The position numbers and the translations under genes are program-made. The notes below the pieces were generated by a model. That model had not been told where the DNA came from and did no database searches. It was given only the letters and a program-made list of their open reading frames with translations. Of a stretch of DNA of 64,000 nucleotides, positions 36,515 to 45,664 are shown in pieces (position 1 is the first letter of the stretch; every line of letters starts with the position of its first letter). The stretch is from Thinopyrum elongatum (lineage: Eukaryota > Streptophyta > Magnoliopsida > Poales > Poaceae), in the NCBI GenBank assembly GCA_011799875.1, contig CM022301.1:14296443-14360442 (forward strand), written 5' to 3'.

Positions 36515-39500
36515 CTAACATCTGATGTCAAGTTCCACATGGTATTCTTCGGCTGGATTGATGACGTGGCCAAGAAAGAATCCCGCCAATTCCTCTTGAA
36601 TTGCTTTTATGCGATCTTGTGGTAGGAGTTCATCCCGCATCTGCCAAATCTAATTTGAAGAAGGGGGTCAATACATATATATGAATGAAACTCAACACAA
36701 ATGATGGTAATAAAATAAAATTGTGAATATTATTGCTTACGCACTTCATATTGTTTTTCAGAGTAGCCCCGCTTAGAGGTCGTCGCGTTGTAGATGTACT
36801 CGCAAACGTAGTATCCACAAAAAATATTCCCGCCTTCCTGCCACAACCACTTTACGAGAAATAGAGGTCAATCAAACTGATAATCAAGCATTATAAATGG
36901 TATTGATGAAACTAGCTAGAATCAATGGGAGATGCGCGAACTAGCTAGTAGTACTTACTTTCGGGTGTGTAAATCGCAGCTCCCCCGGCAGTCCCGGAGC
37001 TTCTGCGGTGAACACTTTCCAAACCCTGCGAGACAAAGAAAATAATTACTTGATATCAGGAAATGAACAAAGTTGCCGATATGGTGCGATAATGATCGAT
37101 TGAACTTACTTCTGGAGCATTTCAGTCATGGCCGCATACTCCTTGGGATCTTTTCGTCTTGAGTCTAAGACGGTTACTAGTCCCTGCTCAAGCTTAATCT
37201 CTAGGAGAATAAAGTGGAAGCTGCGCACGCATGCATAACTCATCAATTACATTACTATAACCTTGAGTAATAATGGAAACCGAATATGCAGAAGACAGTA
37301 ACACTCACTTGAAGTTGTAAGGAAAGAGTATTTTATCTTTGTTTTGATTTTTAAGCAATGATTGTAGCAAGTTGGCCTCGGTTTCTTTCGCATTATATTT
37401 AACCGTCCATTCATCTATGAGATTTGTGTTAATGAGCCCAATATCATAGATTTGTGCATTTCTGCATTCGACGATCTTCAATCTGCATAATATAGTGAGG
37501 TTAATTATATATACATGCAATGAAAGAGCTGAGCTATATATAGAGACTTAATTACAGAAGTATAGTACTTACAGACAGTAGCAAGTGATGATTATTTTAT
37601 CGAGGTCCTTTTGATTAAAAAACTGGAAGAACTCCTCAAATGGAACAGACAACAGATCAATTCCAACGAGGTCGTGCTCCTCTTTACCTCTCGGCGTCAA
37701 AATATCCTTCCCAGACTTGCAGGTGTCCATGTACCACTTATGAAATCTTCGCATCATCATTGTTAGAGGAGGATCACCAGGTCTGACGAGAGGCTTCCCG
37801 TACCAGTATTTGTGTTCGTCCACCTCCATTGTATCAAAATGTGCATCGTCGGGCAGGTAATCACCAGGATTGGTACCGGGCAGCATCCCCGGCAGATTTG
37901 CGACGATATCGCTAGACACCTTGAGCGGGGGGCACGATTGGTTTGCCTGTTCGCCGAGCTGGGGAATTTTGTTCCCACTTCTTCGTTCTTGTAACCTTTT
38001 GTCACTTGAAGTAGTTCCCGACCGGTGCGCTCCTTCCACTGCCTTTTTAAGAGCGCGGACATGGTTGTCATCCGGCGGAGGCGGTGGTGGTCGCTTCAGG
38101 TTCTTGAAAGTGCGCTTCAATTTCACCGGATCTATCTTCTCCTCCGGAGGTGGATTTTTCTTTGCAAAAAAGTCCTTCACTTGGGCTTGACAGATCTCCT
38201 CGTTTTCCTCCTCGGTCATCTCGTATGGTAACTTCTCTAGAGGCTTGAGAGATGGACCGAATATGTATTGCCTCCCGCCTTTGGCTGTACTGCTAGACGC
38301 CGGAGCAGCCGGAGCGGCTGCGGCTGTCTTCCTTCGTTGCTTACGAGGTGGAGAAGGAGGCGGAGTGCTACGACGCGCCGGAGCAGCCGGAGCGGCGGCG
38401 GCTGTCTTCCGCTGTTGCTGACGAGGCGGAGAAGGAGGCGGGCTGCTCGGACGCGCCGGCGCAGGCGGAGAAGGAGGCGGAGTGCCGCCACGCGCCGGAG
38501 CAGCCGGAGAAGGAGGCGGACTACCCTGATCACTCGCCGGAGGAGGAGGAGGCGCAGTGCCCTGACTCGCCGGAGGAGGAGGAGGAGGCATCCAGTTCGG
38601 AAGGTTGATGAGCTCCTTCCGCCATAGACATGGAGTCTTCAGAGCAAGACCCAGTTGAGTCTCCCCTTCACCTGTAGGGTGGTCAAGATCGAGCTCTTCA
38701 AATCCCTCCGTTATTTCATCGACCATCACAACAGCATAGCCTTGTGGAATCGGAAGGCAGTGAAAAGTTGCGTCGGGTTGAGGAGGTGCAACAGAGCCGA
38801 CAGCCGCCTTGACTTTGAGGTGCTACCATTGCGTCATAAGGTGGCAATCTTGAGCCTCCGTGATAGCATCCATGGGGTAGCTGGGAGCCGTGAAGTCAGG
38901 CTGCTGAAGAAGCTCGGTGGAAGCCAAGCTGCTTCTCCACTGAGATGGTGGGGTAGCTTCTGGGGTAGCTCCGGCAGGTCGCTGGCTCTGAACTAGTAGT
39001 GCTTGTTCCTCTAGCGCTCGTACCCTTGCATTCAGCTTCTGCAGTTCGGTCTGCTCCACTTTCCTCATCCTGTCCCGGGTTTTGTAACCGCCTGCGCCGG
39101 GAAACGCAACCTTCCACGCAACGGAGCCTGGCGTGCCACGTGTTCGTCCAGGGTGCTCAGGATTCCCGAGGGCCTGTGTGAGCTCGTCGTTCTCTCTGTC
39201 GGGAACGAATGTCCCTTGCTGCGCTGCGGCGATATACTTCTGAAGCTTCTTGACGGGTATTTCAAGTTACTCCTTCGTCCAATGGCACTTCCCTGTTTCA
39301 GGGTCCAAGGTTCCCCCAACCCCGAAGAACCAAGTCCTTGAACGGTCTGGCCAGTTCAATGTCTCTGGTTCGACCCCTTTATCAAGCAGGTCCTTCTCAG
39401 CCTTGTCCCACAACGGCCGGGCTTTGAGGTAGCCACCTGACCCTGTGCGATGGTGATGCTCCTTCTTTGTAGCATTTTTCTTGTTTGTCGCTGACATCTT

Positions 39501-40328
39501 CTTACTCTTCTCCGATGTCTTGTGGGCCATAAATGCGGGCCAGTGATCTCTTATCTTCTCAAATCGGCCAGTGAATTCTGGAGTCTTCCCTTTGTCGACA
39601 AACATTGATTTCAACTCATTCTTCCACCTCTTGAATAGATCTGCCATCTTCTTAAGAGCATGAGCCTTGACCAATGGCTCTATAACTGGCTTATCCGGAT
39701 CCTCCTCTGGCGGTAGGGTGAAATTTGCCTTCAGCGCGGTCCACAGATCATCTTTCTGTCTATCGTTGACAAAAGACACTTGAGGGTCTTCGCTCTTAGG
39801 CTTATTCCATTGGTGGATGCTGATCGGGATCATGTCCCTAACAAGAGCCCCGCACTGAGCAGAAAATGCTTCCTTGGTCCGGCTGGGTTCAATCGGTTGG
39901 CCATCGCCCTTGATTGCTGTGATCGTGAACCTTTCATCCTGGCGCAACCTTTTCTTCGGGTCTCGTCTCGTTACCGAAGTTTGGCTCGATCCGGAGGGCT
40001 AGAAAAGAAGAAAGAAGAGAGTTAATATGTGTACATACCAAAACAATTAATGCATCAATTAGCTAGTCAGCACAGGCTTAATTAATATATATACCTCACC
40101 GGACTCCGTTCGGTCAACGGAGCCGTCATCACGGTCTCCTTCTTCCACCGGCATTCGGTCACCGGAGCCATCATAATCATGTCCTTCCTCCTCCATTGTT
40201 CGATCACCGTAGCCTCCTTCACCCTCTCCTTCCAGACCATCGGTGTCGTTGAGATACGACAAGACATCACCTCTGCCGAGGATTATGTCCCCCAACACCT
40301 GTTCTGCTTCCAAGTCTCAGTGCTCCAT
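36515..40328 (-). pseudogene. CACTA ORF1 protein with C-terminal Ulp1-type (C48) cysteine protease, three stops
   Basis: Seven exons on the minus strand join in one frame of 1,084 codons: 40,328-40,095; 39,998-37,573; 37,482-37,309; 37,220-37,110; 37,025-36,959; 36,849-36,745; 36,649-36,515. Order of parts: an acidic N-terminus; an RRDPKKRLRQDERFTIT block; a Lys-rich middle; a short coiled coil (VEQTELQKLNARVRALEEQ); a Pro-rich repeat region (about 548-648); then a Ulp1/C48-like domain from about 880. Protease residues are in place: His947 in FHFILLEI, Asp964 in TVLDS, Cys1015 in IFCGYYVC. Ulp1 enzymes cleave SUMO-like tags; the target in transposons is unknown. In-frame stops: TGA 40,317-40,319 (codon 4), TAA 39,267-39,269 (codon 322), TAG 38,823-38,825 (codon 470). 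Each is explained by one C-to-T change in CGA, CAA or CAG. An ATG after the last stop could still give a C-terminal protease product, which is inference. Confidence 0.8.
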
Positions 40329-40439
40329 AGTTTCTGCAAATATTACAACATGGCAATTAATATACAAACATGACAGATGGATATATTAGTGGCAAACGTA
40401 GACCTAGCTAGCTAATCACAACAAGGAATCATATTAGTG

Positions 40440-40570
40440 GCCTCGATGCTTCTAGGGTTTGGGGTGGCCTCGGCAATGCTTCTAGGGTTTGGGGTGGCCT
40501 CGACGACAACGTTCTTTTAACTTGGTAAATTTGGGTGGCCACGGCAGCGCTTCTAGGGTTTGGGCCGGGC
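40440..40570. repeat. Short direct repeats around GCTTCTAGGGTTTGG
   Basis: GCTTCTAGGGTTTGG occurs three times in 130 bases, spaced about 36 and then 75 bases apart, the first two as true tandem copies. It lies directly beside the first SNF2 inverted repeat and may be part of the captured piece or a local duplication. Confidence 0.6.
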
Positions 40571-40609
40571 CGCCTCTCTCATGATTGTCCGACGTCCGGA
40601 CTGACAAAG

Positions 40610-41100
40610 GATTTAACAAAATGGCGCCATTCTGGATGTGCAGAAAATGGTCCATATTTTTCCTGATCTCATCTACCCTTCTATATGTCACGTTGTCTAG
40701 TGTCAAAGAATTCAAGAAAACCATGACTTCATCATTAGCCGGAAATGACAGGCGCATAATGGTACGAAGCTCTTCAAAGTTGTTTTGGAACGGAGTTCCT
40801 GATAGAATAATTCGCTTTTGGTGCAAAGTTCAGCAAGAGCCTTCCGAATATCGCTATTTGGAAGGCCTTTGCTGAAATTCGTACCAAAAGGCGAATTATT
40901 CTATCAGGAACTCCGTTCCAAAACAACTTTGAAGAGCTTTGTAGCATCATACGCTTGTTACTTCCAGCTAATGATGAAGCCATGGATTTCTTCAATACTT
41001 TGACAGACAACGTGACATATAGAAGAATATATATATATATATGAGATCAGAAAAAAAATTGGATCAACTTGTGCACATCCATAATGGGGGCATTCTTGAT
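40610..41100. repeat. Inverted repeat 1 of a captured SNF2-helicase fragment
   Basis: The left arm (about 40,610-40,845) is the reverse complement of the right arm (about 40,860-41,100), with a 14-base loop at 40,846-40,859. Translated outward from the centre, both arms encode RIILSGTPFQNNFEEL, the motif III region of SNF2-family ATPases, then an IMRL/IIRL block and DNVTYRR, (D)EIRK. The two arms differ by scattered substitutions and a short (TA)n insertion near 41,030. The wording suggests a CLASSY/DRD1-like or other plant SNF2 gene, but that sub-family is a guess. RNA read through either strand would fold into a hairpin of about 230 bp. Confidence 0.8.
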
Positions 41101-41276
41101 AATTCTGGACCCTCGACCCCTGGACGACCCTCGACCCCTCGACGATCCACGACCCTCTACCCTAGTTCCCGACCCTCGACCGCTCGGCGATCCACGACCC
41201 TCTACACTAGTTCACGACCCTCGACCGCTCGGCGATCCACGACCCTCTACCCTAGTTCCTGACCCTCGACCCCCTC
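41101..41276. repeat. Minisatellite of GACCCTCGACC-type units between the inverted repeats
   Basis: Two nested periods are seen: about 12 bases (GACCCTCGACCC) and about 45 bases (through CGATCCACGACCCTCTAC). A second block of the same kind is at 41,610-41,820. Confidence 0.85.
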
Positions 41277-41289
41277 ATGTCACGTTTGT

Positions 41290-41600
41290 CTAGTGTCAAA
41301 GGATTCAACAAAACCATGTCTTCATCATTAGGCGAAAGTAACAGGCGCATGATGGTACGAAGCTCTCCAAAGTTGTTTTGGAACGGAGTCCCTGATAGGA
41401 TAATTCGCTTTTTGGTACAAAGTTCAGCAAGAGCCTTCCGAATATCGCTATTTGGAAGGCCTTTGCTGAAATTCGTACCAAAAGGCAAATTATCCTATCC
41501 GGGACTCCATTCCAGAACAACTTTGCAGAACTTCGTACCATCATGCCCCGGTTACTTCCAGCTAATGATGAAGCCATGGATTTCTTCAATACTTTGAAAC
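41290..41600. repeat. Inverted repeat 2 of the same SNF2 fragment
   Basis: The left arm (about 41,297-41,439) and right arm (about 41,454-41,596) are complementary around a 14-base loop (41,440-41,453) identical to that of inverted repeat 1. The arms again encode KRIILSGTPFQNNF. The structure looks like a duplicate of the first inverted repeat with shorter arms. Confidence 0.8.
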
Positions 41601-41609
41601 AAGGCAACC

Positions 41610-41820
41610 TCTTGACCCCTCGGCGATCCTTGACCCTCGACCCCTCGACGACCCTCGACCCTCGAACCCTCGGCCCCTCGACGACCCTCGACCCTCGAAC
41701 CCTCGGCCCCTCGACGACCCTCGACCTCAACCCTGACCCTCGGCCACTCGCACGACCCTCGAACCCTCGACCCTCGACCCCCGACCCCTCGACACCCTCC
41801 GCGATCCTCGACACCCTCGT
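41610..41820. repeat. Second GACCCTCGACC-type minisatellite
   Basis: Units of 10-14 bases built on CCCTCGACC and CCCTCGGCC, with a higher-order unit of about 41 bases repeated twice (41,650-41,730). Confidence 0.85.
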
Positions 41821-41834
41821 TCCCGATAAAAATT

Positions 41835-42045
41835 AAGAAGAGAAAGAAGAAGAAAAAAAAGGAGAAGAAGAAAAAATAGAAATCTATTTTTTCTTCTTCT
41901 CCTCTATTCCTTCTTCTTCTCCTCTTTTTTTTTTCTTCTTTTTCATCTTCTTATTTATTTCTCCTCGTCTTCCTCGCCTCTTCTTCTCCTTCTTCTTCTC
42001 CTTCTTTGCTTATTTTCCTTTTTCCTCTCCTTCTTTTTCTTCTAA
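41835..42045. repeat. Purine/pyrimidine inverted repeat (GAA/TTC rich)
   Basis: A purine run (AAGAAGAGAAAGAAG, 41,837-41,880) is followed by its approximate complement, a long CTTCTTCTCC pyrimidine run to 42,045, centred on a TAGAAATCTA palindrome. Both hairpin and triplex (H-DNA) structures are possible. No coding signal. Confidence 0.8.
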
Positions 42046-42680
42046 ATATGAACATATACATAAATGACTTTGATCATGCACAATTTTCCTATACATACAC
42101 AATATGAACATATACATAAATTGACAAAGAAAATTCTATGAACAAAAAAAAAATCATAAAAATTCTATGAACATAAAAATTCTAACTTTTGCATAATCTT
42201 TGCATATGAACATACATACATTTTTTTTATTTTTTCTTAAATGTAACTTTTGCATATATGAACATACATACATAAATTATACATACATGGAAAAAAATTG
42301 CTATGAACAAAAAAAAAACATCATATATGAACATTTTGTATATACATCCATATCCATCCATCCATCCATACATACATACATGGACAAAAAAATGCTATGA
42401 ACAAAAACATCAATTTTGGTCCAATCTTGGCATTGAACTACAACCCAATTTTTCCTTGCTAAAAAAATTCTGAATTTTGTACATCTTGTAGTCCTTCCAA
42501 CTAAACCCTTAAGTCCAGAAGGGCAGCCCCAATTTCATCTAGCAAGTCCACCAAGAAAATTCATGTAGTTTCTCTCCAGCACTAAATTTTAATAAAACTT
42601 GCACTAAGAAGATTTTCCTTTTATCAAACCAACTTAACCATCTTCACTAACATCCAAGGAGACATCATCCTGTCAAGTTT
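42046..42680. repeat. AT-rich short repeats (GAACATATACATA type)
   Basis: Repeated GAACATA(TA)CATA words and (CATC)n/(CATA)n at about 42,350-42,380. No gene. Confidence 0.6.
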
Positions 42681-43139
42681 CACATAAAACAAAGTTCCCT
42701 AGCAAGCCCTAGCATTTCATCAAACACCTTGTGGACATGGCTGAAAACATGCAATTCTCTGAAACTTTGCACTGAACCAACTTCACCATCATCACATACA
42801 TGGAGGAAGGACAGAGGAGAGGGGTGGGAGGGAGGAGGGAGTACCGGCCTGGCCGGCAGGCACTGGTGCGGCGGCGTTGACGGCAGGGTAGGGGCGTGGC
42901 GGGGCGTCGGGGCAGGACAGGGGCGCGGCGGCGTTAGCGTCGAGGTCGAGGCAGGGGCGCATGGCGTCGGCGTCGGGGCAGGGCAGGGCGCGGTGGAGTC
43001 GGGGCAGGAAGGGCGCGGCGACGTCATCAGCGTCGAGGTCCGGCAGCCTGGCGGCGTTGAGGTGTTTGATCCGCGGCAGAGAGGCAGGGCGCGGAGAGGT
43101 AGATCGAAGAACTGAATGAAAAATTTCACAAGTGTTGGC
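42681..43139 (-). other. GC-rich leader of a CACTA minus-strand transcript (probable)
   Basis: Directly downstream, on the minus strand, of the TATA box at 43,140-43,146. The sequence is CG-rich with frames open on both strands (42,680-43,240 minus and 42,729-43,115 plus) that lack motifs. Its position fits an untranslated leader or first exon of a transcript heading to the SNF2 inverted repeats and ORF1. Confidence 0.35.
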
Positions 43140-43146
43140 TTATATA
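43140..43146 (-). promoter_or_regulatory. Internal CACTA TATA box, minus strand
   Basis: On the minus strand CTATATAAGC follows the internal block of subterminal repeats, the same order (repeats, then TATA) as at the right end of the element (49,951-49,956). Confidence 0.55.
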
Positions 43147-43149
43147 GCC

Positions 43150-43320
43150 AGAGCATTGGTCCCGGTTCGTGGCACCAACCGGGACCAATGCCCCCCTTTA
43201 GACCCGGTTGGTGCCACCAACCGGGACTAAAGGGGTGCATTGGTACCGGTTCGTGCCACGAACCGGTACCAATGCACCCCTTTAGTCCCTGTTGGTTCCA
43301 CTAACCGGGACCAAAGGCCT
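43150..43320. repeat. Internal copy of CACTA subterminal repeats
   Basis: Five or more inverted CCCGGTTGGT/ACCAACCGGG and CCGGTTCGTG/CACGAACCGG words with GCATTGGT and TTTAGTCCC linkers, as at the two ends of the element, but about 7 kb from either. No CACTA terminus adjoins, so it is a duplicated internal block or the remnant of a nested relative. Confidence 0.8.
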
Positions 43321-44086
43321 TGTGCTGCCCGCGGCCAAAAGTTTAGTCCCACCTCGCTAGTTGAGAGGGGCGCGGAGTGGTTTATAAGCCCCACTGCCGC
43401 TGCCCTCTCGAGCTCCTCTCAAATGCAGGCTTACGGGCCTAACCTGACACTCCGCTGCCTGTGGGCCTACTGGCCTTCTGCGGGCCTGAATCTTGGCCCG
43501 TGGTTGGGTTTCTAGTCGTATTCAGGCCGTGGTGGCCCAGTAGGTGGCATTTTTTTTCTATTTTTTCCATTTTTTTGTTTTGTTTTTTGCTTTATTTATT
43601 TTCTTTTGTTTTTTGCTTTATTTTTTAATTCTTTTTGCTTTTAGGTAATAAAAATTATAAACTTTCTGTTAGTGCCATTAGTTTTCCAATTCGAATAGTT
43701 TAAATTTGAATTCCTTGAAATTTGTGTGAATCACTAGTTTGTGATTAACTTTACTATAAAAATAGATTTTGGAGTGATTCTTTTTCCTGCTATTTAATAT
43801 TACTGTGTTTTATCATTATATTCAAAAACAATTTTTGTTATTATAGTTTCTAACAAAAAAAATCTTTATGATAATTCTTTTTGCTATTAAAGTTTCTAAC
43901 AAAAAAAGTTCTTTTTGCTTTTAATGTTTTGAACAGAAAATACTTTGCTAATTTTAGTTGATTCCTTTTGCTATTAGAGTTTCATTAAAGTTTTCTAGTT
44001 CATTCTTTTTTCTATTAAAGTTTCATTAAAGTTTTCTAGCCCATTCTTTTAGTTTATTATTTTTGCTATTAGAGTTTCATAAAAGT
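43321..44086. other. CACTA internal non-coding region
   Basis: First a GC-rich part (43,330-43,520), then T-rich DNA with repeated TTTTGCTATTA(A/G)AGTTTC words (43,870-44,080). No gene seen. Confidence 0.5.
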
Positions 44087-45640
44087 TCAGAGGGTTACGG
44101 CAAAAACTGGATGCACTTCGTGTACAAAATGGACAATCTCTTTCGAAGTATCAGGGTTTCGGACGAAAACTCATCTGTTACAAAGGGATTTCATTTTTTT
44201 GAACTTATTTGAACTCCAGACTTTTTGTGTGCTCAAAATGAACCATTCAAAGCCACATCATCAATTTTTAACCCTTTCTGACTTCATCTGTTATTTTTCA
44301 TGCATTTACTGATTTTTTGAGCTAAATGACCCTGAAATTGAAAAGCACTTCAAATGAACTCTGAAGAGGTTGAAAATTGGCATGATATCATCATTTCACC
44401 CACATAGCATGTGCTAAAAAGTTGAGAGGGTTACGGTAAAAACTGGATGCACTTCGTGTACAAAATGGACAATCTCTTTCGAAGTATCAGGGTTTCGGAC
44501 GAAAACTCATCTGTTACAAAGGGATTTCATTTTTTTGAACTTATTTGAACTCCAGACTTTTTGTGTGCTCAAAATGAACCATTCAAAGCAACATCATCAA
44601 TTTTCAACCCTTTCTGAGTTCATCTGTTATTTTTCATGCATTTACTGATTTTTTTGAGCTAAATGACCCTGAAATTGAAAAGCACTTCAAATGAACTCTG
44701 AAGAGGTTGAAAATTGGCATGATATCATCATTTCACCCACATAGCATGTGCTAAAAACTTGAGAGGGTTACGGCAAAAACTGGATGCACTTCATGTACAA
44801 AATGGACAATCGCTTTCGAAGTATCAGGGTTTCGGACGAAAACTCATCTGTCACAAAGGGATTTCATTTTTTTGAACTTATTTGAACTCCAGACTTTTTG
44901 TGTGCTCAAAATGAACCATTCAAAGCAACATCATCAATTTTCAACCCTTTCTGACTTCATCTGTTATTTTTCATGCATTTACTGATTTTTTTGAGCTAAA
45001 TGACCCTGAAATTGAAAAGCACTTCAAATGAACTCTGAAGAGGTTGAAAATTGGCATGATATCATCATTTCACCCACATAGCATGTGCTAAAAATTTGAG
45101 AGGGTTACGGCAAAAACTGGATGCACTTCGTGTACAAAATGGACAATCTCTTTCGAAGTATCAGGGTTACGGACGAAAACTCATCTGTTACAAAGGGATT
45201 TCATTTTTTTGAACTTATTTGAACTCCAGACTTTTTGTGTGCTCAAAATGAACCATTCAAAGCAACATCATCAATTTTCAACCCTTTCTGACTTCATCTG
45301 TTATTTTTCATGCATTTACTGATTTTTTTGAGCTAAATGACCCTGAAATTGAAAAGCACTTCAAATGAACTCTGAAGAGGTTGAAAATTGGCATGATATC
45401 ATCATTTCACCCACATAGCATGTGCTAAAAAGTTGAGAGGGTTACGGCAAAAACTGGATGCACTTCGTGTACAAAATGGACAATCTCTTTCGAAGTATCA
45501 GGGTTTCGGACAAAAACTGATCTGTTACAAAGGGATTTCATTTTTTTGAACTTATTTGAACTCCAGATTCTTTGTGTGCTCAAAATGAACCATTCAAAGC
45601 CACATCATACTTTTTCAACCCTTTCTGACTTCATCTGTCT
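44087..45640. repeat. 337-bp satellite array, 4.6 copies, inside the CACTA
   Basis: The word GAGAGGGTTACGGCAAAAAC or its variant starts units at 44,088, 44,424, 44,761, 45,098 and 45,435, a spacing of 336-337 bp. The copies differ at only a few positions per unit. The last unit breaks off near 45,640, 25 bases from the end of the transposase gene. Confidence 0.95.
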
Positions 45641-45664
45641 TCACTTTTTCTTCGCTTGTGTCCT

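Noticed and set aside
38237..38627. Arg/Leu-rich and Arg/Ser-rich frames opposite the Pro-rich part of ORF1
   Set aside because: Antisense and shifted readings of the CCX repeat; the true frame is the Pro-rich one.
42680..43240. 186-codon Pro-rich frame, minus strand
   Set aside because: Runs through the subterminal repeats and a GC-rich leader; an equally long plus-strand frame overlaps.
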